Below are positions 7,580 through 15,021 of a stretch of 64,000 nt of DNA, in pieces. The position numbers and the translations under genes were made by a program. The stretch is taken from positions 62,001-126,000 of the forward strand of contig JAURFE010000002.1 in NCBI GenBank assembly GCA_030827135.1, given 5' to 3'. The DNA is from Vicinamibacterales bacterium. GTDB lineage: Bacteria; Acidobacteriota; Vicinamibacteria; Vicinamibacterales; SCN-69-37. The notes below the pieces were generated by a model. The model had not been told where the DNA came from. It ran no database searches and was given only the letters and a program-made list of their open reading frames with translations. The stretch's first letter is position 1, and every line of letters starts with the position of its first letter.

Positions 7580-9027
7580 CGCGGCCTGCCGCGACGGCAC
7601 CTCCGCCGTGGGCACGCACAGCCGATGTTCTGGCCCTGTTGGCTTTGATCGTGGCGGCGTGCGTCGCCGAGTGGGGTGGCTTCCAGGAAACCGTCGCCGG
7701 CTTGCACATCAGCCTGACGTCAACCTTCCGGCCGTTGATTGTGGCCCTGCTGATCGTCAGCGTAAGACACAGCCTGGCACCACACCCGCCAATGTACATC
7801 GACCTGCCGCGCCGGTGCCTGCACGCGTGGTGCACCGCCACGATGTGGGCCGCCTTCAGGGTCGCCTTCACCACACGAGTCACGATCCTGGTCGTCGGGT
7901 TCCTGGCAGTCGCGATGTTCGGCTACAACACCGGCGATGCGCCAGGCCGCCTGGCGGATAACGAAGTGGCCAACCTGCAGGCGCGGTGGGACGCGGGCTG
8001 GTACTTCCGCATTGCCGCCAACGGCTACGAGACGTGGACGCCCGACCCCTCTGTGCAACAGGACATCGTGTTCTTCCCGGCGTTCCCGCTGCTGCTCGGT
8101 TTCATCATGCGGTTGTTCGGAGGGACGACGACGGCACTGTTGGCGGGGTCGACTGCGGTCGTGCTGGTGGCGTTCTTCTGGGCCCTGACGTACGTGTTCC
8201 GGCTGGCCCGCGACCTGCTGGGCAACGCGGACGCTGCCACGCACACACTGTGGTTCCTTGCGGCGTACCCGTTCGCGTTCTTCTTCGGCGCGGCCTACAC
8301 CGAGTCGATTTACCTTCTGGGTGTCACCGGAGCGTTTTTCCACTTTCGGCGCCGTGAACTCGTCGCGGCCGCCGCCTGGGGTCTCCTCGTCGGTCTGACA
8401 CGGCCCAATGGCTGCTTCCTCTCCATCCCCCTGGCCATCATGGCCGTCTCGCCGTGGCTACCGCTGTGGCTCAATGGCGGGGCGGCCGGTGCGCCCGAAC
8501 GCGGCAGCGATCGCCGGTCACTGCGCGCACTCGCCCCCGCGATATTCGCGGCCGCCATGCCCGGCGTTGGTGTGCTGTTGTTCTCGGCTTTTGTGTGGAG
8601 CCACACGGGGCATCCCCTGACGTGGGCGGCGGGCCACGCGGCGTGGGGACGCGAGTACAGCGGCCTGGTCGAGTTCGTGTCGTTTCGAGTCACGCTGTTG
8701 ATGGACGAAGGACTCTACTCGTACGTCTGGACCCATGGAAACGACCTGCTGAACCTGCTGGGTGCCGCCTTTGTGCTGATGACAGCCGTGCCGGTCGCCA
8801 GGAGGTTCGGCCTGGCGTACGGGCTCTTCATCCTCGTCAACATCCTGCCACCACTCGCGGCTGGAGGAACGACGTCGGCGGGCCGACTGTCATCCGTACT
8901 CTTCCCGGCGTTTATCTGGCTGGCAGCCGTGGTCCCTGCCCACCAGCGTGCCGCCTGGCTCGCCGTCTTCATGGGCATCCAGGGCTTCGCCGCCGCCCTG
9001 TTCTACACCTGGCGACCGTTGTACTGA
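7576..9027 (+). CDS. PIG-V-like mannosyltransferase, integral membrane
   Basis: 483 residues with about 9-10 hydrophobic helices. A first-loop motif RWDAGWYFRIAANGYE and the FFPAFPLLLG block resemble the GPI mannosyltransferase 2 (PIG-V) family of GT-C enzymes found in bacteria, which use a polyprenyl-phosphate-linked sugar. The Asp in RWDAGW matches the catalytic loop of that family. ATG 7576 overlaps the rhodanese stop (ATGA). Substrate and acceptor are unknown. Confidence 0.75.
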   Translation: MTRPAATAPPPWARTADVLALLALIVAACVAEWGGFQETVAGLHISLTSTFRPLIVALLIVSVRHSLAPHPPMYIDLPRRCLHAWCTATMWAAFRVAFTTRVTILVVGFLAVAMFGYNTGDAPGRLADNEVANLQARWDAGWYFRIAANGYETWTPDPSVQQDIVFFPAFPLLLGFIMRLFGGTTTALLAGSTAVVLVAFFWALTYVFRLARDLLGNADAATHTLWFLAAYPFAFFFGAAYTESIYLLGVTGAFFHFRRRELVAAAAWGLLVGLTRPNGCFLSIPLAIMAVSPWLPLWLNGGAAGAPERGSDRRSLRALAPAIFAAAMPGVGVLLFSAFVWSHTGHPLTWAAGHAAWGREYSGLVEFVSFRVTLLMDEGLYSYVWTHGNDLLNLLGAAFVLMTAVPVARRFGLAYGLFILVNILPPLAAGGTTSAGRLSSVLFPAFIWLAAVVPAHQRAAWLAVFMGIQGFAAALFYTWRPLY

Positions 9028-9063
9028 GGCACGTTACGCAGGGCAGGCCTGTGAAACGCGCTC

Positions 9064-9276
9064 TTAGAGGTACTTGAACAGCCCCCGCAACGCGTCGACG
9101 ATGACGGACCCGAGGGCCTGCATCGCGGGCGCGACGTCACCCTGCGACAGTTGTGACACGGAATCGGCCACGGTCACCGGGTCGGTCAACAGCAGCCACA
9201 CGGTGGCCGCCGCCATCGTGGCGGCCACCAACCCGATGATTCCCATCAGGCTGACGCTCCACCGAGCAAGGCTCAT
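9064..9276 (-). CDS. small single-pass membrane protein, unknown
   Basis: 70 residues with one clear transmembrane helix (about residues 8-30, IIGLVAATMAAATVWLLL) and a soluble C-terminal amphipathic half. I do not recognise a family. Support for it being real: it sits 13 bp after the reductase gene in the same direction and fills the gap before the convergent mannosyltransferase. It has no strong ribosome-binding site. Confidence 0.45.
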   Translation of the reverse strand: MSLARWSVSLMGIIGLVAATMAAATVWLLLTDPVTVADSVSQLSQGDVAPAMQALGSVIVDALRGLFKYL

Positions 9277-9289
9277 GACGTCGATCAGT

Positions 9290-10318
9290 CTAGCAGGTCA
9301 ACACAAGCTTCCCGAATTGGTGTCCGGCGTCGAGACGCCGGTGCGCGCTGGCCGCCTCCGCCAGGGGGAATGTCATGTCCACAACCGGCGCGTACCATCC
9401 ACGGAAGAAGCCGTCCGCGGCCTGCAACAACTCCGATTTTGACCCCATGTAGGACCCGACAAATGTCAGCTGCCGGGCGAACAGGTGCCGCAGATCCAGC
9501 GTGGCGTCGAACCCGGTGGTGGCACCGCACGTCACGAGCCGGCCGCCGGTTGCCAGGCTCCGCACACTCGACGCCCAGGTGGCGACACCAACATGTTCGA
9601 TGACGATGTCCACTCCGCGGCCATCGGTCAGGGCCTTGACCCGCTTCGGCACGTCTTCCGACGACGAATCGATCACCGCGTCGGCCCCGAGCGCGAGCGC
9701 CTTCCCGCACTTCTCCGTACCGCGCGCCGTCGCAATCACGCGTGCGCGCGCCGTGCGCGCGAGCTGCACCGCCGCCTGCCCAACGCCGCTGCCGGCTGCC
9801 ACGACCAGCACGGTGTCTGCAGGCGACAACCGGCCGCCGGCGTACAACATGTGCCAGGCGGTCATGAACGTCAGCGGAAACGCCGCCGCCGCAATGACAT
9901 CGATGTGATCCGGCAACGGGATGACGTTTGCCGCCGGCACCGCGACCAGCTCGGCGTAGCCCCCGTTTGACTGGTAGCCGAGCACGTCGTAGGCCGGGCA
10001 GAGAAAGTCGCGGCCGGACAGACACGCGGCGCACCGGCCGCAACTGAGTCCCGGCTGCAGCATCACCCGCTGTCCGACAGCCAGACCGGTGACGTCCGCA
10101 CCCAGCTCTGCGATCGTGCCCGCCACCTCGGCACCGGAAATGTGGGGCATCGGCAAACGCACGCGATCAAGCCCGCGGCGCTGCCAGAGGTCGAGATGAT
10201 TGAGCGCACACGCCTGCACACGGACGACCACCTGGCCGGGCCGCGCTTCCGGATCCGGCGCGTCTTCGTACCGGAGCACCTCAGGCCCGCCGTGCGCATG
10301 AAATCGTATGCTCTTCAT
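9290..10318 (-). CDS. zinc-binding dehydrogenase / quinone reductase-like
   Basis: 342 residues, MDR superfamily. The N-terminal GroES-like domain has the structural zinc cysteines C93, C96, C99 and C107. The catalytic zinc Cys is replaced in ALNHLDLW, as in quinone-oxidoreductase/enoyl-reductase-like members, so the reaction is likely NADPH-dependent reduction of a carbonyl or alkene. The Rossmann motif is VVAAGSGVGQAAVQLAR. The start ATG overlaps the stop of the upstream M16 gene (ATGA), placing it last but one in a leftward operon. Confidence 0.85.
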   Translation of the reverse strand: MKSIRFHAHGGPEVLRYEDAPDPEARPGQVVVRVQACALNHLDLWQRRGLDRVRLPMPHISGAEVAGTIAELGADVTGLAVGQRVMLQPGLSCGRCAACLSGRDFLCPAYDVLGYQSNGGYAELVAVPAANVIPLPDHIDVIAAAAFPLTFMTAWHMLYAGGRLSPADTVLVVAAGSGVGQAAVQLARTARARVIATARGTEKCGKALALGADAVIDSSSEDVPKRVKALTDGRGVDIVIEHVGVATWASSVRSLATGGRLVTCGATTGFDATLDLRHLFARQLTFVGSYMGSKSELLQAADGFFRGWYAPVVDMTFPLAEAASAHRRLDAGHQFGKLVLTC

Positions 10319-11694
10319 TCGCCCGTCCCTCCCGCCGGATCAACATCGTCAATGTCTTCGACCGGGCGTCCGAACTCTTCCAGCGCCCCGCGCCAGGCGG
10401 AGCCGTCGCCGACGAGCACGATGGTGGCATCCGCCGGCCGGATGTGGCGCACGGCGGCCGCGGAGACATCAGCCGCCGTCACGGCTTCGACGCCGGGCAC
10501 GTAGCGCGCAAAGGTGTCGTCGGGCAACCCGAACGTGGCGAGCCGCGCGGCCGCGTGTGCGAGGTGCGCGGGTGTTTCGAAATGCCGGACGTACCCGCGG
10601 GTGAGCGATGACTTGGCGCGGGCCAGTTCATCCCCTTCGGCGGGACGCGCGCCACCCACCGCCGCAAACTCGGCAAGAATCTCGCGCACGACGAGCGGCG
10701 TGGCATCCGCCTGCACCGCCGTGTCGCACGAAAACGCGCCGCCGGCGACGCGGAAGTCGAAGCCGGTGTGCGCGCCGTAGGTCAGGCCGCGCGCCTCGCG
10801 CAGATTGAGATTGATGCGGCTGGTGAACTGGCCGCCAAGCACGGCGTTCAACGTGACGAGCGCGTGGTATTCGTCCACATGCCGCGACGGGCCGAGATGT
10901 CCGACGCGCACTTCCGTCTGCGGCGACCCGGGCCGATGCACCAGCAGGACCTTCGGGGGCTGGGCCACGGGCGCCGTCGGCGCAGGGAGCGCGCTGTGGC
11001 CGGCCACGGCCGACCAGCGCCGCGCATGACGGGCCACCACCGTCTGCACGATGCCCGCATCGACATCGCCGGCCACGATGCAGGTGGACCCGACCGGCGT
11101 CACCACCCGCCCATGACACGCGCGCACATCGTCGAGCGTGAACCCCTCAAGCGCGGCGGTCGTGCCCAACGTGCTGTGGCCGTACGGATGCGCGCCGAAC
11201 ACGCCGCGCAGCAACGCACGGTCGGCGATCGCCGACGCGGAGCTGCGCAGTTGCCGGAGCCGGTTCACGCGCATCTCGACCACGCGCAGGAAATCGCTCT
11301 CCTCGAATCGCGGACACGCCACGATGTCGAACAGCAAGTCCACCGCCGGTTCGAAACACCGCGAGAGCATCGTCAGGGACAACGTCGTGACGTCGGGCCC
11401 GATGTCCACGGACAACTCGGTTCCGAGCGACGCAAACGCGGCGGCGAGACCAATCGCGTCGCGCGCCCCGGCGCCTTCATCGAACATGTCGGCCACCACA
11501 CCGGCCAGGCCCGGCTGATCGGCCGGATCGTGCCTGGAACCAAACGGCACCATCAACGCAATGGTCGCGATGGGCAGGGCCGTGTGCGGAATGGTCCAGA
11601 GCTGCAGACCGCTGTCGAGCGCCGTCTTCTGCATGCGGGGAAACCGGACGGCTGAGGGCGCGCCAGGATCGGGCGGTGTAAATCGATCGCTCAT
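10315..11694 (-). CDS. M16-family peptidase-like subunit lacking the HxxEH motif
   Basis: 459 residues with the two-lobe M16 (pitrilysin) fold pattern. Where active members have HxxEH, this one reads GLAGVVADMFDEGAG, so the zinc site is lost. The C-terminal half has the RINLNLREARGLTYG motif that is normal for the family. Such non-catalytic proteins pair with an active M16 subunit, as alpha and beta do in mitochondrial processing peptidase and its bacterial relatives. The active partner is the immediately upstream gene, whose stop overlaps this start by 4 bp. ATG 11694 is chosen over a longer frame for that reason. Confidence 0.88.
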   Translation of the reverse strand: MSDRFTPPDPGAPSAVRFPRMQKTALDSGLQLWTIPHTALPIATIALMVPFGSRHDPADQPGLAGVVADMFDEGAGARDAIGLAAAFASLGTELSVDIGPDVTTLSLTMLSRCFEPAVDLLFDIVACPRFEESDFLRVVEMRVNRLRQLRSSASAIADRALLRGVFGAHPYGHSTLGTTAALEGFTLDDVRACHGRVVTPVGSTCIVAGDVDAGIVQTVVARHARRWSAVAGHSALPAPTAPVAQPPKVLLVHRPGSPQTEVRVGHLGPSRHVDEYHALVTLNAVLGGQFTSRINLNLREARGLTYGAHTGFDFRVAGGAFSCDTAVQADATPLVVREILAEFAAVGGARPAEGDELARAKSSLTRGYVRHFETPAHLAHAAARLATFGLPDDTFARYVPGVEAVTAADVSAAAVRHIRPADATIVLVGDGSAWRGALEEFGRPVEDIDDVDPAGGTGE

Positions 11695-12995
11695 ACCGTC
11701 ACCGTCGCCACTACTGACTCGGGCAGGGCCAGTCCAAGCTGTCCCGTCGGCACCACCGACAGCATCGTCGCCAGCGACGGGTCGAGCCACCGCGCGACCG
11801 CGTCGCGGACATCGGCGGAGGTCAGCCGCAGGTACCGCTCGAGGTCGTCACGGAAATACGCAGGCGATCCCATGTAGACGTTGTAGGCGTTCAGCTGATC
11901 GGCTTTCCCCCCGAATCCGCCCAGCGTCTGCAACCGCGACATGAAGGCACTCTCGGCCTGCACACGCGACCGTTCCAATTCTTCGACGGTCGGTCCGTCG
12001 TTCGCCAGTCGCGCGATCTCCGCGGTGACCGCCTGCCGCAGTTCGTCGAGCGACACGTCAGGCGCGGCCGTCGCCACCACCTGGAACAGGCTGCCAAGTT
12101 CCCGCGACCCCTGGGCGGCACCCAGTTCCGCCGCACGGCGACGGTCGTGAATCAGCGTCCGATACAGCCGCGACGTCCGGCCGTTGGCCATGATGTCCGC
12201 CGCCACATCCAACGCGGCATCGTCGGCGCTGAACAACGGCGGGGAGGGCCACAGCAGATACAGCCGCGGCAACTCGACGCGATCCTCGAGCATCAGGCGA
12301 CGCGCGACGGAGGCGGTGGGAGCGGCGGTCACCGGTGCCACCGCGGGGCCCGCGGGAATCTCACCAAACAACCGCTCGGCCAGACCCAAGGCGACGTCCA
12401 CATCGATGTCGCCTGCAATGGCGAGCGAGGCGTTGGCGGGATGGTAGTACGCCGAGAAAAACGCGCGCGCGTCATCGACGGTCGTCGCGCGCAGATCCGT
12501 GGGATACCCAATCGTCGGCCAGTGATACGGATGATCGACTGGATAGATCGCCTCCGACAATGCGAAGTAGGCCAGCCCGTACGGACGATTCTCGTAACTC
12601 TGACGCCGTTCGTTCAGCACGACCTCGCGCTCGGTCTCGAATCGCTCACTGGTGAGCGCGGGCAGGAGCCAGCCCATCCGATCCGCTTCCATCCACAACG
12701 CGAGTTCGGCGGCACCAGTCGGCACCACCGCCCAGTAGTTGGTGCGGTCGGCGCTGGTCGATCCATTCAGCGAGCCACCGGCCTCCTGTACCGGTTCGAA
12801 AAACCCGCGGGGCTGGTGTTCGGCACCCTTGAACATCAGATGTTCGAACAGATGCGCCAATCCGGTCCGGCCCCGCCGTTCGTTTTTTGATCCAACGTGG
12901 TACCACAGGTTCACCGCCACCAGCGGCTGATGGCGGTCCTGATGGACGATGACGTCCAGACCGTTCGCGAGCGTGTGCTTCGTGAACGGAATCAA
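11691..12995 (-). CDS. M16-family zinc metallopeptidase (catalytic subunit)
   Basis: 434 residues. The inverted zinc motif HLFEH lies at H48-H52 in TGLAHLFEHLMFKG, and a distal Glu is available in VVLNERRQSYENRPYG, the usual third ligand region. There is no visible signal peptide, so it may be cytoplasmic or exported by another route. It forms a likely heterodimer with the HxxEH-less protein encoded next. The gene lies between mrp (ATGA overlap) and the inactive partner (ATGA overlap), so production of the subunits is coupled. Confidence 0.92.
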   Translation of the reverse strand: MIPFTKHTLANGLDVIVHQDRHQPLVAVNLWYHVGSKNERRGRTGLAHLFEHLMFKGAEHQPRGFFEPVQEAGGSLNGSTSADRTNYWAVVPTGAAELALWMEADRMGWLLPALTSERFETEREVVLNERRQSYENRPYGLAYFALSEAIYPVDHPYHWPTIGYPTDLRATTVDDARAFFSAYYHPANASLAIAGDIDVDVALGLAERLFGEIPAGPAVAPVTAAPTASVARRLMLEDRVELPRLYLLWPSPPLFSADDAALDVAADIMANGRTSRLYRTLIHDRRRAAELGAAQGSRELGSLFQVVATAAPDVSLDELRQAVTAEIARLANDGPTVEELERSRVQAESAFMSRLQTLGGFGGKADQLNAYNVYMGSPAYFRDDLERYLRLTSADVRDAVARWLDPSLATMLSVVPTGQLGLALPESVVATVTV

Positions 12996-14077
12996 TTGAC
13001 CTGCGTCAGGGGAATCGCCTTGCGGGCATACGACGCAATGGACACCTGCTGTGCGACGCGCTCGGCGGCCGAGGTTAACGCGAGTGCCGCCGGCGAGTCC
13101 GGCAGCGAAACGACGACGGGCATGCCGGCGTCACCGCCGACCCGCACGGGCTCGGAGAGCGGAATGCGGCCGAGGAACGGAATGCCCAGTTCGGTCGCCA
13201 GGCCTTCCCCCCCACCCTTGCCGAAGATGTCCGCTTCGCGGCCGCATCCGGCACACACAAAATGGCTCATGTTTTCGATGAGGCCGATGACCGGGATGTT
13301 GAGCTTCTGGTACATCTTCACGGCGCGGCGCGTATCGGCGACCGACACGGTCTGCGGCGTGGTGACCACCACCGCCCCCGCGACCGGAACGGTCTGGCTG
13401 AGACTGAGCGCGACGTCACCCGTGCCGGGCGGCATGTCGACGACCAGGTAGTCGACGTTGTCCCACTTCACATCGCGGAAGAATTGCTGGATCGCACCGT
13501 GCAGCATCGGACCGCGCCAGATCACCGGCGCGTCATCCTGCGTCAGAAAGCCCATCGAAACGGCCTGAACGCCGTGTGCCACGGCCGGCTGAATCTTCGC
13601 GCCGTCCTGTTCGAGCCGGCGGCCCTTCTCGAAGCCGAGCATGATCGGAATGTTCGGGCCGTACATGTCGCCGTCGAGCAGCGCCACGCGGCTCCCGGCG
13701 CGCGCCAGCGCCACCGCGAGGTTCACGGCCACGGTGGTCTTGCCGACTCCGCCCTTGCCGGCGCCCACGGCGATGATGTTCTTCACACCCTCCACCGCCG
13801 CGCGTCCCGCCTCGGGTCGTCCGACCGCGCGCACCTGCGATGTCATCTGGATGTCGACCTGGGTCACGCCAGGCAACGCACTCACGGCCGCGCGGGCCTG
13901 ATCACGCAGCAGGTCCTTCACCGGACACGCCGGCGTGGTGAGTTCCACATCAAAGGCGACGCGCCCGCCATCAATCCGGACGTTCTTGACGAACCCGAGC
14001 GTGACGATATCGCGGTGAAGATCGGGGTCCTGCACGATGCGCAGGGCTTCCAGGACGGACGACTCGGACACAGGCAT
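12992..14077 (-). CDS. mrp: Mrp/NBP35 (ApbC) family Fe-S carrier ATPase
   Basis: 361 residues. An N-terminal MIP18/DUF59 domain (about 1-85, conserved Cys at C51 in TTPACPVKD) precedes a deviant-Walker ParA-type P-loop GAGKGGVGKTT (residues 105-115). A CAGCG pair in the C-terminal third matches the CxxC that binds a bridging [4Fe-4S] cluster in Mrp dimers. The family loads Fe-S clusters onto target proteins in an ATP-dependent way. A TAGAAT word 6 nt before the ATG may be its -10. Confidence 0.93.
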   Translation of the reverse strand: MPVSESSVLEALRIVQDPDLHRDIVTLGFVKNVRIDGGRVAFDVELTTPACPVKDLLRDQARAAVSALPGVTQVDIQMTSQVRAVGRPEAGRAAVEGVKNIIAVGAGKGGVGKTTVAVNLAVALARAGSRVALLDGDMYGPNIPIMLGFEKGRRLEQDGAKIQPAVAHGVQAVSMGFLTQDDAPVIWRGPMLHGAIQQFFRDVKWDNVDYLVVDMPPGTGDVALSLSQTVPVAGAVVVTTPQTVSVADTRRAVKMYQKLNIPVIGLIENMSHFVCAGCGREADIFGKGGGEGLATELGIPFLGRIPLSEPVRVGGDAGMPVVVSLPDSPAALALTSAAERVAQQVSIASYARKAIPLTQVN

Positions 14078-14083
14078 GCATTG

Positions 14084-14089
14084 ATTCTA
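14084..14089 (-). promoter_or_regulatory. -10-like TAGAAT six nt before mrp start
   Basis: On the minus strand TAGAAT is followed by 6 nt and then the mrp ATG. It overlaps the stop region of the upstream membrane-protein gene. If used, the transcript would be leaderless. Confidence 0.3.
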
Positions 14090-14416
14090 CTTGCTCGTCA
14101 TGGAGTGTGCGAGATCTCCGACGTACGGCAGGCGGTACGCCTCCCCGGACACGGCTTTCACAATCAGCAGCACCCACAGGCAGAACACCGCCATCGTGAA
14201 GAGACTGCGGACGGCCCCGATGTGCCCGATGATCGGGATGGTCGGCAGCAGGATGTAACTGAGCGCAATCGCGGCGAACGTCAGCACCGATTGCATCGCG
14301 TGGAAGCGCACGTACTGGTCGTCGTGTTTCTCCCGCGCGACCAGGAGCACGGCGATGCCGCTGATCAGCCCGAGCGTGTAGGCAAGCGCGGCCCAGAGTT
14401 TCGGATCCCGTTTCAT
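14087..14416 (-). CDS. DUF4870/Tic20-like small membrane protein
   Basis: 109 residues with three or four transmembrane helices. The start MKRDPKLWAALAYTLGLISGIAVLL and the VRFHAMQSVLTF motif are typical of the DUF4870 family of small membrane proteins, whose function is unknown. The ATG overlaps the stop of the next membrane-protein gene upstream by 4 bp, so the two are probably made together. It ends 9 bp before mrp. Confidence 0.8.
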   Translation of the reverse strand: MKRDPKLWAALAYTLGLISGIAVLLVAREKHDDQYVRFHAMQSVLTFAAIALSYILLPTIPIIGHIGAVRSLFTMAVFCLWVLLIVKAVSGEAYRLPYVGDLAHSMTSK

Positions 14417-14769
14417 TGTGGCGCCATCCGTGGCGCGTGGCCGAAGACCTCGCGCGCATCATTGTTGAGCAGGACCCAGAAGGTGTAGACCGCCAGTGCC
14501 GACCCGAACGGTACCAGCAGAAGATTGGGGACGGCCAGGCTCAGGGCCGCCAGCCGCGCCCGCCCGCGCAGACGGCGAATCCCCCAGCCGACAAGCACAG
14601 AGAAGGCGCCCCCCAGAAACAGGACGGCCCCGACGGTGACGAGTACACCAACGGCGACCGGCACCTGCCGGGCGGCGAACGCCAGAATAAAAAGTGAGGT
14701 CCCGGTCAGCAGCCCGAACGCGCCCCAAGCCAGGTGAAGCCAGCCCAGAGCGTCAATATGCAACCGCAT
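14413..14769 (-). CDS. hypothetical membrane protein
   Basis: 118 residues with about four transmembrane helices (roughly residues 8-30, 36-60, 70-90 and 92-102) and a basic loop GIRRLRGRAR. I do not recognise a specific family. It is translationally coupled to the DUF4870-like gene (ATGA overlap) and follows the zinc-ribbon gene after 12 bp, all in the same direction. The pair may form a membrane complex, which is inference from coupling only. Confidence 0.7.
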   Translation of the reverse strand: MRLHIDALGWLHLAWGAFGLLTGTSLFILAFAARQVPVAVGVLVTVGAVLFLGGAFSVLVGWGIRRLRGRARLAALSLAVPNLLLVPFGSALAVYTFWVLLNNDAREVFGHAPRMAPQ

Positions 14770-14781
14770 GGACCACGGACG

Positions 14782-15006
14782 TCATCGGGCGCCGAGAGTC
14801 ACCATCAGCTCGCGGCGCTCCGCGTCGTCCAGGCCTTCGAGGTCGAGGGTGTTTTCGCACTCGTCGCACAGCAATTCGAACAGTGCCGGCCGGCCCTCTT
14901 CGAGCGGCGGCTGGACCTGACCGTCAGCGACGCGCACCAGATGCATCTGGAGGGTCTTGGCCAGGAAGGTTTCAGTATTCCCGCAATTCGGACACGTGAG
15001 TGACAT
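14782..15006 (-). CDS. small zinc-ribbon protein
   Basis: 74 residues with two knuckles: CPNC (C5-C8) near the N terminus and CDEC about residues 48-51, the spacing of a zinc ribbon. The middle (LQMHLVRVADGQVQ) is beta-rich. No enzyme motif is present. It follows the AddA-like gene by 15 bp. A TACACT word 7 nt before the ATG could be a -10. Role unknown; a nucleic-acid or protein-binding function is possible. Confidence 0.7.
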   Translation of the reverse strand: MSLTCPNCGNTETFLAKTLQMHLVRVADGQVQPPLEEGRPALFELLCDECENTLDLEGLDDAERRELMVTLGAR

Positions 15007-15021
15007 CCCGATGAGTGTATC

